A stretch of DNA of 64,000 nt from Papaver somniferum (taxonomy: Eukaryota > Streptophyta > Magnoliopsida > Ranunculales > Papaveraceae). This document shows, piece by piece, positions 36,366-47,828 of this stretch; position 1 is the stretch's first letter, and each line of letters opens with the position of its first letter. The notes under the pieces are model-generated. The model did not search any database and had not been told where the DNA came from. It worked only from the letters and a program-made list of their open reading frames with translations. Where the stretch lies: NCBI RefSeq assembly GCF_003573695.1, contig NC_039359.1, forward strand, positions 155,488,210 through 155,552,209, given 5' to 3'. Both the position numbers and the translations under genes were made by a program.

Positions 36366-39300
36366 ACCTGCTTCATCGAATCCATGTGACGAAGGTGGTC
36401 AACTTCTTTGTTTATCTCTGATACCCCCTTGCTCAATCTGTACATACACACTTCAAGATTCCTCTCAGACTCAGCCTGACGAGCTACTTCAACACGGGAC
36501 GCGGCAAGGGCCTTTCTTAGAGCACGGGCTTCGGCACGGGCATTGTCCCTTTCTATGATAAGACACCGCGCACTATCCTCAACTCCTGGAAAAGGGAGGG
36601 ATCGAGCCTTTTGTAATTCCTCTTCCAGAAGTTGTATCCTAGACTCCAACAAAGAAGTACGCTCACGGGATTCCCGCAGACTATCACGTGTCCACAGCAG
36701 CGTACCATTAAATAAAGCACGGTCATGGTTATACAGATTTTGCATGTCGACCATCTGAACATGCCTTGCGCGCCATACCTCAGCCCGAGCATCCCATTTC
36801 TTGGCTTCACTTTTAATTTTCTGAACAAGTTCTTTAATACGAGATTTCTGCCGTGCCCTTTCGTTTCGAAGCCATATCAGCTCGGGGACACCACCCACTG
36901 GAGATAGGGTGGGGAGACTCAGACAGAACAACTAAGAAATAGAGGAATGACGACACACTGCGAAGGAAAAAGAGAAAAAAAAGAACCAAACCTGTGAAAG
37001 CTGAAACTTGGCCGCGAGTTTGCTCTAACTCAGCGCGAACAACAACAAGATCTGAACGAAGACTGGCCTCCGCTTCACCCAGCTTTTCTTTCTCCTTGAG
37101 GCTTTTCTTCAGCTCTTTTATTTCCACCTCAGCCGCAGATAATTCCTTTTCTCTGTGACGAAGCTTAGCCTCGAGCTTCAGAGATTTCGCTTTGAAGAAC
37201 TGATACAGCACGTGGTTACAATGCTCACTCCTCATCATCTACACATCAAGACGAAAAACATTATTTCACCGAATAATTGGATCGTCACGTAGAAGTACGT
37301 ACGAAATTTACCTCTAAGACACGCTGCTGAGGAAAGCCATATTGATACCCGTCGGCTATGGCCATCATATCTGCAACGGAAGTAGGAGGCTCCGACACAA
37401 GGGTAGCTTCGGGAACACTCAAATTTCTTCCCCAGGCCTCAGACACCCGCGCCTTGGAAGACATTTCCATCATACGACGGGTATACGCGTCAGAATCCTT
37501 TTCACCAACAACAACAGGGGAGGGATGAGGGACAAATAGCAGATTCTTTTCCTTGAGCCAATCCATTATGGCGTCCTCACCCTCAGATGTCGGCGAATGA
37601 GGGAGATCCGCAGCAGGCGAATCAATCACCGACTTCCCCTTTTCTGACACGGCCCCATCAGTACAAATGTCGACACCCACATGCGCACCATGCTCCTCCG
37701 CGCCACCATCTTGAACAGCAGCGTCTCTGTTACTAGCACCCCCGAGGACATCCCAATCATCATTGGGGGACAGTAGAGAGAAGTCCTCAGGAAAATCGAG
37801 GGCATCATCCATAAACTCCCCTGTAGAATACAGCCGATCAAAAGAAAACTCTTGAGAAAGGGTGGGGAGAGTATCCGTGGCATCCCCAACAGGGACAGAA
37901 ATATCACCAATAACACCGTCATCAGCTACCGCGGCGTTTTTTCCCCCTTCATCACCATCTTGACCCGCACAGACCTCTTCTTCGACATTGATAGGGGAAG
38001 TACCAGTACGTTCCTCCCCATCTGTAATCTCCTCGTCCTCAGCAAACTCTTCGTTCACTGGACTTGTAACTTTTTCATGGGCCTCAGCCTCACCCATCAC
38101 AATGGTAGAAGACTGCTTCGGCTTAATATTTTTCTTCTTCGACACCTGAAAACCCACACCACAAAAAGAATTATTTTTCCGGAACAGTTGAATTTCTAAA
38201 GAAGAAGAAGTGCAGTCGAGGTACTCCTCGGTGGAAGTATAGCACCGGAACCTTCCTCCTCGTCTCCCTCCACAACGTCAAGGGCATAAGGAAAATTCAT
38301 ACATGCGAAGTTTAAACGCCAGGGACAGAAATCTCCATAACGAGCAGGAGGAGATTCACGCAGCTTGCTACTCTCAGTAGGACGCCAACCGCGGGGACCA
38401 GGGATCCAACCGTACGCCCATGGACCAACCACTTCGATAACGGTAGCGTGCCACTCGTAGTCATGGTCGCGCTTGATCCTCTCGCGGGCCGGGAAAAGTT
38501 TCAGCTGACTAGACCCCTCCGTGCCGGGAACATACTTCAGCTTGGCATCGCTGACCTCATTTAACAAACGAATTTCGCCCCGAGGAGCAGCGAGATTCTG
38601 GAGGATGACACTCCACGGCTTGCGGTTCCTACTGTTGACATAATCACCGAAGGAGTTATTGAAATTCTCAGGAGTATACCATTCCTTCTCCGCGGGATTG
38701 AGAACGTAACAAGTCATTGTCGTCTCCCCCTTACTCCGAAGATAGCATTCCTTCAGGGCACGGAGATAATTCCCCAATAATTGCGATACAGAACGGCTGT
38801 GAGTATTGGTGGAAGAGCCTTCACGACTAACAAGAACATCATAGTAGAAGGAATCACCTGACTTGTACAACGGCAGCATAAGACCAGCTTCGAACGCACC
38901 AACCGTGGTCAACAAATGAAATTCATCGAACTCATACTTTGAGATAAGCTCATAAGTAATATCATCCTCAGGGCCATAGAAACGAACCTCGAAGGCTTGA
39001 AGCTCATGCTTTTCCTTGAAAATCTCGAGATCAATATGCTTGAACGTTACTTTTTTCTTGCTGACCGAAACGCTGCGTATCAATGGGGCAGCCTCATCCT
39101 CCTCGGCGGGACCGGATAAACCAATGAACGCCTCGGAAGCCTTTCTCTTCAAAGAAGGATTTTTTGAAGATTCAGCCCTCGGAACACCACCTTTTGTACT
39201 CTTCCCTTTAAAAGAAGTTGTAGGAGGGGGAGGCAGAGGATGCTCGGGCACTAGAGAACGTAGAGGAGGAACATCAAAAACGACAGCACGAGTCGGTGTC

Positions 39301-40270
39301 TGCGTACTCCTAACATCATCACGAGGACGAGACACCGCGCGATCAAAGACTTTTCGAGCCCCAGAAAGATTTGTCAAAGGAACTTCTTCCCTAGAAGATG
39401 AGGCCTTCGCCCCAGAAGAAACTCGACTTCTACGAACATCATCTTGAGACTCTCTACGCGGAGGAGATCTCGATAGACCAGAACCAGGAGTCTGATAAGG
39501 AAGTCGCGGACGGTCAGACATGGCTGCGAAAAGATTAATCATAAACAAGTCAAAAACAAACTCGAGGACATTACCAACGATCAAAAAACCACATAAATAG
39601 AAATCCACACACGACAACGCAGAAACCCTAAAATTAGCATATGTGATCGAAATTCCATAAAATCCCTACCCTAACAATGGCTTCCTTGATTTAAGACGAA
39701 GAACAGGGGCAAAATAGCATGCAAGCATTGAAAGAAGTTCTTCATCACAAACAAGGAATAACAGTAACAGAAAATTTACAAATCAACAAAGTGTAAAACC
39801 ATGGAAACAAAGAAAAGAAAAACTTACCAGTAAAAACAGCAGCAGAAAGAACAAATCAGAAATAAAGAGGAGGCAAGCGTGATTAATGCTCAGTGGAAAG
39901 AATTTAAGGGCTGAAGAATGAAGACTGACAGAGAATTTAAGGGCGGAAGAATGAAGACTGCCAGAGAATTTAAGGGCTGAAGAATGAAGACTGACAGAGA
40001 ATTTAAGGGCTGAAGAACGAAGAATTAAAATCGAGAGAATGTTTAGGAAGAATGAAATTAATTTTCTTTCTCTCCTTAATATACCCGAAAGAAAGAGAAG
40101 GAAATTAATGGAGGAATGGGAAACGTGCCCGTTACATGAGCAGTTAATGCACAAATAAAAGACGTGCCCAAGTATCTAGGAAAAGTTATTAGGAGAGATA
40201 GAAGAATAGGCAACAATTGTTTTCTTCAATGCACCCATTAAACATTCAAGCCCGAAGAAAATGGGCAAAT
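36366..40270 (-). pseudogene. Second copy of the antisense-type gene (right arm), truncated
   Basis: This is the inverted counterpart of 24596-28522. ATG is at 39521, leader intron 39827-39524, exon 3 38145-37312, exon 4 37238-36992, exon 5 from 36897 to the breakpoint at 36366. It keeps the intact G run and sense codon that are broken in the left copy. It lacks 23 bp around the exon-2 donor (a deletion between CTGC repeats corresponding to 26655-26677) and everything after residue about 880. The domain content is as in the left copy. It cannot give the full protein. Confidence 0.75.
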
Positions 40271-41119
40271 TGTGTATACATATATCTCACCATCAGACAC
40301 GTGTATATAGAAAAATACGTGGAAAGCATGCAGGCCAGGACATCAAAATACGATGCACTACGGAACACCAAATAAACCCCAAGGAGTTACTTTATCTCAT
40401 CCCAAAAGAAGCTAAGATCAACGGTGGAGAGAAAGTTAGCTGACACGAACGTGACAGGGGCAGAAGACACTTGTCTGACACGAGCAGGCATCTCAACCAC
40501 CTTCATTAAACACTCTGAGCAGTATACGTGTCGATCAACCCATGGAACGAGCGAGGATGTCTCTGCGTGATCAAGTGGCAAACACAGACCTCTGCGTGAT
40601 GGACACAAGACACTAGAAGATAAGGTTCCAACGGCCTTTAGAGATGGGTCCCACACTCTAACCCTATAAATACCCCCTCTCCACCAAGAGGAAGGGGGAT
40701 CGGAAAAATCAGGAAGAGAAGGAGAGAGAGATTGCAAGTGTAAGTTAATCCTTTAGAAGAGAAAAACATGTAAACCCAAAAGTCATTCGACTACTCTTGT
40801 AACCGTGAAGAATATAGTGAAACAACAAACCCCGTGGACGTAGGCCTTAGTGCTGAACCACGTAAACCTCGGTCTTGTTTACATTTCAGCACTTTATATT
40901 TGTCTAACCCCATGGATCTTTACTTATACGTTTTTCTTTCTTTGTTTTTACCTATATCCCGTGCGCAAACGTCTTGCATGGAGTTGTTAGATGAGGCTAT
41001 GATAAACCCGAAGGTTTTGAGCCAAGGAATCAACACTAGGATATCCTCATCACAAATCTCTCTAGATTACGATGATTGGTTGTGAGCATTCGGATGCCTT
41101 CGTGATTTGTGTGTTCACA
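40271..41119 (+). repeat. Right LTR of the gypsy element, 849 bp
   Basis: It begins TGTGTATACATATATCTCAC after the PPT GAAGAAAATGGGCAAAT (40254-40270) and ends GTGTGTTCACA at 41119. A TATA box CTATAAATACC lies at 40664-40674, followed by a C/T-poor leader with CGTGGACGTAGGCC. As its 3' end touches host DNA, it is a 3' LTR of a plus-strand unit, the opposite of the left LTR. Confidence 0.85.
40664..40674 (+). promoter_or_regulatory. TATA box of the gypsy LTR
   Basis: CTATAAATACC lies in U3 about 455 bp before the LTR end, and the identical box is at 11375-11385 in the left LTR. In this composite insertion both LTR promoters fire outward into the flanking F-box pseudogene, away from gag-pol. 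Confidence 0.65.
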
Positions 41120-41124
41120 ATTTT

Positions 41125-41621
41125 GGATTGAAAACAAAAACAGAATTCTGGCTTTAATCTTAACAAAAATAAATGTAGGTTGATTGACTTGCCTGTCGAA
41201 GAAGTAGCGAGTGGGCGAATGGTTATTCATTTCATTGTCAATGTCTTCACACATCTGAAGGTTCGATTTGTTACGTTAGAATTTGGATTAGAGAATTGAG
41301 TTATACTTTGAGTGTTTGGGTACTTGAGGAGAACTGGCAATTGTTGCAGAAAGATACACAGTTAAGTGATATCTTTGAAATAGGGAAATTGTGGTGGGTT
41401 CAAGATACTTTAGCATTTGATCCACTATAGACAAGAATGTTCTAGTGATTAGTATCCAAAACTACATTTGGAAATACAACATTCAAACCAGAACATTAGA
41501 AAAGCTTTGCGAGATCCAACAAAAAAGAGGTGCAACTGATACAATCTCACAACTAATGGTGCTAAAGCTTTGGCCAACCGTACTTTCAGCACCAGCCCTC
41601 TTTGAAAACCATATAATTTAA
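41125..41621 (+). pseudogene. F-box-associated-domain protein, right half of the split pseudogene
   Basis: Successive frames read KCRLIDLPVEEVASGRM, LSVWVLEENWQLLQKDTQ and LEKLCEIQQKRGATD, then WPTVLSAP and a stop at 41619-41621, the usual C-terminal half of the F-box-associated domain. Frames change near 41150 (one base lost in TCTGGCTTT), near 41290 and near 41430 (after a TAG). It continues the left half at 10612-10927 directly across the insertion. The gene is dead. Confidence 0.7.
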
Positions 41622-42341
41622 TCCTGGTAATGGTAAGTATGTTATTACCTATAAATTTAAAACTTTTTTATGGTGAACAGCTTTGTGTGCCTTTTACTAT
41701 GTTCTTGTTTCATTATGTAAATTGCATAACGTAATGTCATCTTAAACAGTCAAATAAATTTGACTTTTAATTGGACTCATAACGTAATGTCATCTTAACC
41801 ATGCAAACAAATTTGACTTTCAACTGGACTCAGCAAGGCCGTCCCTGACATTCCAGTATCTGATGATTCGTAATTTTTCCTATTCAAAATTATTTGTTCT
41901 GCATATAACCCTATATTTATCTTGCTTGATTCCCATCAGTGACAGAATAAGTGCTGTAAAGGAAATCAAAATAATTGTTTTTCAATCTCAGAATTTGCAT
42001 GCATGCTGGCATCAGTAACAACATTGTTCTGATGACAATTATTGTCGATCAATTCAAACTGAAGATCTAATAATTTAGCTCACGTATTAAGATGTGATCG
42101 ATCTTTAAGCCCACCATTTCATCTTGGGTTCTCAACTCTCTTGACCTTATTTGGAGATCATAATAGATATAGCTAGATAGCTTTGTCTTTGTCCCTGGGA
42201 GAGGTGATTTTATTGCCTAAAGTAAAAATGCTTCGACAAAGTTGCAAATTTGAAATAAAAATATTATTTAGATGCTCAAGAAAATTTGTTATCCTTTGGA
42301 GGGATGCTAGCGTGATACTGAGTTCACGTGATTTGCATCTT
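41622..42341. other. 3' flank of the F-box pseudogene with a 53-bp tandem duplication
   Basis: CATAACGTAATGTCATCTTAA starts two copies at 41725 and 41778, each ending in AATTTGACTTT and (T/C)AA(T/C)TGGACTCA. Otherwise the region is AT-rich without a recognised gene. Confidence 0.6.
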
Positions 42342-42358
42342 AAACTATTATATCAAAC

Positions 42359-43509
42359 TACTATAGTGACAGGATAAGATGGGCTCACCATCAATCAGGA
42401 GATTTCTCGGAAAAAAATATATATAACTTTCTCATTAATCGTAATTCTGCTAAAGAGAATGAAATGATTTCCCGTGGAAAAAACTATGAAAGTTGCAGAC
42501 TCTATCTCGGATCATGCTGTTTATTTGTAAATTAATTCAAAAAGCTTTACCGACCTCGAGTAGACTAGCGGCTCATAACCCAGAGGTTTCCCCAGAGTGT
42601 CAAATGTGGAATAACCAAGCTATGAAAACGGAGAATCATCTTTTTAGAACGTGCCCTTTTGCCAGAGCAGTTTGGTTTGGTTGCTCCTTGGAAACAGTCA
42701 ATTCGCGAGTTAATACAGATGTGATTAGCAAGTGGATTGAATTTTGGATCGCCGATCAAAACTTCTCGAAATTTAGTGAACAAATTGCAATCATTCGTTG
42801 GTTCATATGGAAATATAGATGCGAGGTTGTTTTCAGGAAAACTGTTCCGAGTCCCTCCTATTTAATTCAGCAGATAAAAAATTTCATCCAGTCTTCAGTT
42901 ATCAAGGAAGAGACCAAATCTCAAGGCATCCGAAAAACGAAGATTAACAATCACGTGTGGAACAACATCAGGTCAGATTGGATAATTTTCATTGATGCGT
43001 CCTTTAAAAAAGAAAATCTATCCATGGGATATGCCTTCATTCTATATTTGGTAGACCAAGAAGTTTTTCTACATATTTCAGTTGGCTCTGATTGGGCTTC
43101 CTCGGCGTTACATGCTGAAGCAAAAGCAAATGCTTTAAAGTGGCTAAAAAATAATATTCTTTCTAGCGTCTGCATAGTCACAGACTGTAAACTCCTTCGG
43201 GATTCTATCACCAAACAAGATACAAAAGCTTCATGGGTTGCGGAGAATACTATTAAAGAAGCAATTTACTTGTTGGATAAATTTCCTCAAGCACAGGTTA
43301 AATTTATTAACAGGGACTACAATGCTGCAGCAGACTCAGTTGTAAAAGAAGTAAGGATCCGAAGACTTTATCATATGTCATCACACTTGTGTCAACGAGT
43401 GTGAAAAGAGAGCATCGCTTCTAATATTTTTGATGAAAATGAAATTGTAGATCTCCTGTATTACATTGTTGAAGTTAATATATTAACCTTTTCCATTAAA
43501 AAAAAAAAA
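42359..43509 (+). mobile_element. 5'-truncated LINE (zf-RVT and RNase H end) with poly(A) and 17-bp target duplication
   Basis: AAACTATTATATCAAAC flanks the insertion at 42342-42358 and 43510-43526, and a poly(A) tail ends it (from about 43498). A 303-codon frame (42493-43404) has the RT-linked zinc region (CQMWN…ENHLFRTCPFARAVW) and an RNase H domain: FIDASF near residue 170, LHAEAKANALKW near 210, VTDCKLL near 230. This is the usual C-terminal end of plant L1-type LINEs. RT and endonuclease are missing through 5' truncation. The two duplications are identical, so the insertion is fairly young. Confidence 0.85.
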
Positions 43510-43526
43510 AAACTATTATATCAAAC

Positions 43527-44011
43527 AGTTTAGTGTTATTGTGATTTAATTTAATTTGAGTGCCAAAAGTACATAAGATATCTAAATTACATTTAAAAAA
43601 AAAAAAACTTTTTATATTGTAAATTTATATGAGCCCAAAGTAAAATATTCATATGGAGAACAAAAAAGATTATGTCTCCCTTATCTTATTCTCCCCACCG
43701 TTATACGACCTGACCCTAAAATCAGATTGACCCTTTGTATCGTTTCAAAATCTCATTGGTTATCATCTTAAACAAACATTAGAAATTAAAATATTCCTTA
43801 AGCAAAGATTAGTATAATCATTCTGATTTTTTCGAAAGATTATGTGCAATCATTCTAATGAAGAACCACATTCTTATGGTCTGCTATATATGGATTCTTT
43901 GTCTGATGAATGGAAAGACACGTCTAACTGTCTGACAAACGTGCCCTGAACTAGCCCGGACGAATAATTTGGTCGACCAGACAAAGAAACTAGAGTGTGA
44001 TGCCTACAAAG
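43527..44011. other. AT-rich spacer, nothing recognised
   Basis: A poly(A)-like run at about 43595-43606 and AT-rich sequence; no frame or repeat ends that I can support. Confidence 0.4.
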
Positions 44012-44055
44012 AAAACTAGCGCTAATTACCAAAAAAAAAAAAAAAAACTAGCGCT
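44012..44055 (+). mobile_element. Minimal retroposed poly(A) insertion with 12-bp target duplication
   Basis: AAAACTAGCGCT occurs at 44012-44023 and 44044-44055. Between the copies are only AATTACC and A residues. This is what an extreme 5' truncation during LINE-mediated retroposition would leave. Slippage cannot easily create a 12-bp repeat around a poly(A). Confidence 0.65.
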
Positions 44056-44127
44056 GAAACGTACAAACATTGCCAATATGCTCGTTTATATACAAAATGT
44101 ATGCGCAAAATGGAATAAGTTGTGTTA

Positions 44128-44240
44128 GTTTTTTTTTTTTTTTTAATACGCGAAAACCGGATCCATGCCCCTATCCGAACCCAGCAAGTTGGATTGGCCT
44201 CACTGCCAGACCCAACACCGCTAAACCCACTATACAACTA
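44128..44240 (-). mobile_element. Short minus-strand retroposon fragment with poly(A)
   Basis: Read on the minus strand, sequence with GGTCTGGCAGTGAGGCCAAT and GGGTTCGGATAGGGGCATGG ends in a poly(A) (poly(T) at about 44130-44144 on plus). It looks like the 3' end of a retroposed sequence, class not determined. Confidence 0.35.
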
Positions 44241-44336
44241 ATCTATTACAAACATTGTCAATCTGTCAGAAGTACTATATGGGAATGGAGAAAGAATAAG
44301 TCCTCCAGAGTCCATGCCATAAAAAAGAGAATTTGA

Positions 44337-44688
44337 GACATTTATCCTTTTGCTATTTGGTGGGTGATCTGGACTGAACGTAACGCAAGACTTTTTAATG
44401 GAAAGTATAAGTGTCTGGACTCGATCATTGATAGTGTGAAGTCTCAGGTGTATGATTGGTGCGTTGGAACTGACATTTTTGTGGGTATTTCCTCGAATAC
44501 ACAGTTCTAAACAATCGGGAGGCATCATGAGATAATTGATTTTCTGTATTTTTTTTTTATTTTGTAGCTCTAGTATAATTGAGCTAGGTTTTGTTTTCTT
44601 TTTTTTTTCTCAACTCATTACTGACTTGGTGGTGAGTTGAATTTTTCAATATATTTACACTTTTCGAGTCTCAAAAAAAAAAAAAAAA
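44337..44688 (+). mobile_element. LINE 3'-end fragment with poly(A)
   Basis: The frame from 44337 reads FAIWWVIWTERNARLFNGKY and stops at 44510, matching the end of the zf-RVT region of plant LINEs. An untranslated tail follows and ends in 16 A residues at 44673-44688. It is a different LINE subfamily from the 42359 element and is strongly 5'-truncated. Confidence 0.7.
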
Positions 44689-46070
44689 CTTAACGTGGAA
44701 GACACTCTCACATATTCATAACACCCGCCATCCAAAAAGGGGCATGCTAATCCAGTGGATAGCAGTTTCCAAAACATGTGAAAATCGGGAAAAATCTCGA
44801 AATTTCTCTTTGATAAATCAAGCGAGGCTAGCAAGCCTTTAAGTACAAAAACTTCTTTTGAAGAAATTTTTTTCTTCTCCACCTTGGATAAAACAAACAA
44901 AGTGATATTAAAATATAACTATATTTTAATTACTTGTTCATCGTATATAAAAGCATTCAGATAGAAAGCAAGCCGGTATATAATAGGTCTGATTCTGAGT
45001 CAAGACCTTAGAGGTCAATGTCACTATCATACAATGGTAAAATCAGTGGATGAAGGTACAAATAACTTGAGTTCAAAACTCTTAAGTATTAGATTTTTTT
45101 ACCCATCAAAGAAAAGATTAAGGTCGTATTGAGGAGCTAACAAGGAGTATTTATCCAAGTATGAGACAAATATACAATCCAGACTTAGCATCAGCAGCTT
45201 TATCACAAGGACATTTTACATGGACACAAGTGACACTCATGTGACCCACTTACCTCACTAAGATGGAACCTACTATCTTTTTCTTTCTTTTTTGGCTGAA
45301 ATAAGCTAATCATTATGCTTCATTAGACGAAAATACTAGCAATTAGAATATTTTGATTCTCCAAACTGACAGCTAGAATATAGCTATTTCATTGGTGCCA
45401 TATGATAATTTATTTTAACATAAAAGTCATCTTTCTTCTTTTTGTTTTTGAGATATTTTAATATAATAGTAAAGTGTATAGTTTGATAAAACTAACAAAT
45501 AAAAAAAGAAATCTAAGATTATTATCTAATGAGAAGCACAAACTTTGAAAATGCTATATGTTGCAACCCCTCACACATTAGAATGGGCCCACCTTAAAAA
45601 AATTAGCAAGGGATCGAGGTTGGTTTTAGCGTTGTTGGTTCAAAACTTTTGCTATCTGTCTGCTATATTTTTACCTCAACGTAGTACTCCGATTATGTGT
45701 TGCCGCCATATTGGTCCATGACATTTAGCTCAGAACCCAACACGAAGCCCATTGAGTTCACCACTTCCGAGTCAAGGTTTAGATATATGACACATAGGGG
45801 TGTAGAGATGCGGGGGTAAAATCGGTAGATGTGCAGCAGCTTGGAAGAATTATTTGACCATTGACCAAAACAAATCTGAATGCCATAATGAGCTAGACAT
45901 AGCATGAGCAAGTGGACTACTAATCTAGTGTATCTGCATGCCTAAATGGTGAGGGGGCTTATGCCCTTTAGTTTGCTAACCCTACTATTATTCCAAAGCT
46001 AGCCAAGGTCACAAGGGAAAAAAGAAAAAGGAGAGTGACTGCAAAATCAATCCCTACCATTTTGTCTACC
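44689..46070. other. Intergenic, upstream region of the polyamine oxidase gene
   Basis: No gene recognised. At about 44995-45105 a tRNA-like patch (ACAATGGTAAAATCAGTGG, then GAGTTCAAAACTC) followed by a T run could be a decayed SINE, but box A and box B are too poor to call. Confidence 0.4.
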
Positions 46071-46075
46071 CCCTC

Positions 46076-46085
46076 TATTTATAAA
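46076..46085 (+). promoter_or_regulatory. TATA box of the polyamine oxidase gene
   Basis: TATTTATAAA lies 145 bp before the ATG, which predicts transcription from about 46108. An ATG at 46111 would open a seven-codon upstream frame (MISSHNN) if the start is just upstream of it. Confidence 0.6.
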
Positions 46086-46229
46086 CTACACAAATATCGA
46101 ACACTTTGTCATGATATCTTCACACAATAATTAAACTCTTCATCGTCATCTCATTGTCATTTTTTGTTCTTCATCATCATCTTCAAACCTTTTGCTTTAC
46201 TCAGACTGTGAGAATCCTTGCAAGCAAAA

Positions 46230-47828
46230 ATGGTGGTCAAGAAACCAAGAATTGTGATAATAGGAGCTGGAATGGCAGGTCTAGTAGCAGCCAACAAGCT
46301 TTACACTTCACCGGGCACGAAAGAAGCGTTCGAGTTATGTATCGTAGAAGGTGGGAATAGAATCGGTGGTAGAATTCTTACTTCGGAAATCGGTGGTGAC
46401 AGAATCGAAATGGGTGCAACTTGGATCCATGGTGTAGGCGGTAGTCCAATTTTCAAAATTGCTGAAGAAATTGGCGCTTTAGATTCTAAACAACCGTGGG
46501 AACATAAAGACGGTTATCCGAAAGACGTTTTAACCGTCGCAGAAGGCGGTTTAGTTCTTGATCCGGTGTCTATCGTCGAGCCCATTTCAAATCTTTACAG
46601 AAATTTGATGGATTACGCACAAGGGAAGTTGGTTGAAGGGAGTGAAACTTACAAGAAGAATTCTAGTATCAGTAATGGCTACTCTGACAAGCTTAGTATC
46701 GGTTCGTTTCTTCGTAAAGGTCTTGAAGCGTACTGGAATTCTGCCAAAAGCGACAACAAGATGATAAAATCATTGGAGGAAGCGGTGTTCGCAATGCATG
46801 AAAATGAAGAAAGAGCTCATACTTCAGCAGGTGAATTATCAGATTTAGATTACAATGCTGAGAGTGAGTATAAAAACTTTCCCGACGAAGAGTTAACAAT
46901 TGCAAAAGGATATTTACGAGTCGTCGAATCGTTAGCATCTGTTCTTCCTAGTGGTTTGATTCAGTTGGGTAGAAAAGTTAAAAAGATAGAATGGAAAAAA
47001 GATGAAAATGAAGCAGCGGCAATGGAAATGGAGAACGGATATGGAAGTGGTAGGCCTGTGAAGCTGCATTTTGATGATGGGTCGATTATGGTGGCCGACC
47101 ATGTCATAGTTACCGTCTCATTAGGAGTTCTTAAAGCTGGAATCCGCGACGGATCTCCGTCAGGTATGTGTTTTAGTCCTCCCCTGCCTTCTTTCAAAAA
47201 AGACGCGATTTCAAGGCTTGGATTCGGCACTGTTAATAAGCTCTTCCTAGAATTGAGTCCAACTTACAAGGAGTTCAAGAATTTTCCAAACTTGCAAATG
47301 GCATTTCACTCATCGAGTTCGGAGTTGCGGCAACAAGAAATTCCGTGGTGGATGAGAAGAACAGCTTCTTTAAGTCCAATTTACAACAATTCTAGTGTTC
47401 TATTGTCATGGTTTGCAGGCAAAGAAGCTTTAGAACTTGAGTCTCTTAAAGATGAAGAGATAATTAATGGTATTACGACAACAATATCAAGTTTCTTGCC
47501 GGAGCCGAAAACCCGAAAAGTCTTAAATTCGCAACAATGCAGCAATGGAAGTGCAAAAACTATTGAGTTTGCAAGAGTTGTGAAAAGCAAATGGGGCACA
47601 GCCCCATTATTTATGGGTTCATATAGTTATGTTGCAGTTGGTTCAAGTGGAAAGGATCTTGATTCAATGGCGGAACCATTACCCTGTGTACCATCAACAC
47701 CATCACATCCTCTACAAATTCTATTTGCAGGTGAAGCAACACATAGAACGCATTATTCTACTACTCATGGGGCGTATTTCAGTGGTGAAAGAGAAGCTAA
47801 TAGAATTCTTAAGTACTATAATTTGTGA
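46230..47828 (+). CDS. PAO5: Polyamine oxidase, PAO5-like, intronless
   Basis: The frame is 532 codons plus context, starting MVVKKPRIVIIGAGMAGLVA. It is an FAD-dependent amine oxidase: the dinucleotide motif GAGMAG is at residues 12-17, EGGNRIGGRI follows at about 41-50, the MGATWIHG substrate/FAD segment at about 62-69, and the C-terminal FAD segment LFAGEATHRTHYSTTHGAYF at 498-517. Length and the lack of introns match plant PAO5, which in Arabidopsis is a cytosolic thermospermine/spermine oxidase that back-converts to spermidine. There is no C-terminal peroxisomal SRL-type signal (it ends KYYNL), which fits. The ATG is preceded by AAAA and is the first in the leader apart from the tiny upstream frame. 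No damage is seen. Substrate preference is inferred from the family. Confidence 0.9.
   Translation: MVVKKPRIVIIGAGMAGLVAANKLYTSPGTKEAFELCIVEGGNRIGGRILTSEIGGDRIEMGATWIHGVGGSPIFKIAEEIGALDSKQPWEHKDGYPKDVLTVAEGGLVLDPVSIVEPISNLYRNLMDYAQGKLVEGSETYKKNSSISNGYSDKLSIGSFLRKGLEAYWNSAKSDNKMIKSLEEAVFAMHENEERAHTSAGELSDLDYNAESEYKNFPDEELTIAKGYLRVVESLASVLPSGLIQLGRKVKKIEWKKDENEAAAMEMENGYGSGRPVKLHFDDGSIMVADHVIVTVSLGVLKAGIRDGSPSGMCFSPPLPSFKKDAISRLGFGTVNKLFLELSPTYKEFKNFPNLQMAFHSSSSELRQQEIPWWMRRTASLSPIYNNSSVLLSWFAGKEALELESLKDEEIINGITTTISSFLPEPKTRKVLNSQQCSNGSAKTIEFARVVKSKWGTAPLFMGSYSYVAVGSSGKDLDSMAEPLPCVPSTPSHPLQILFAGEATHRTHYSTTHGAYFSGEREANRILKYYNL

Noticed and set aside
44995..45105. Possible tRNA-derived SINE
   Set aside because: The A-box and B-box matches are too poor and no target duplication is visible.
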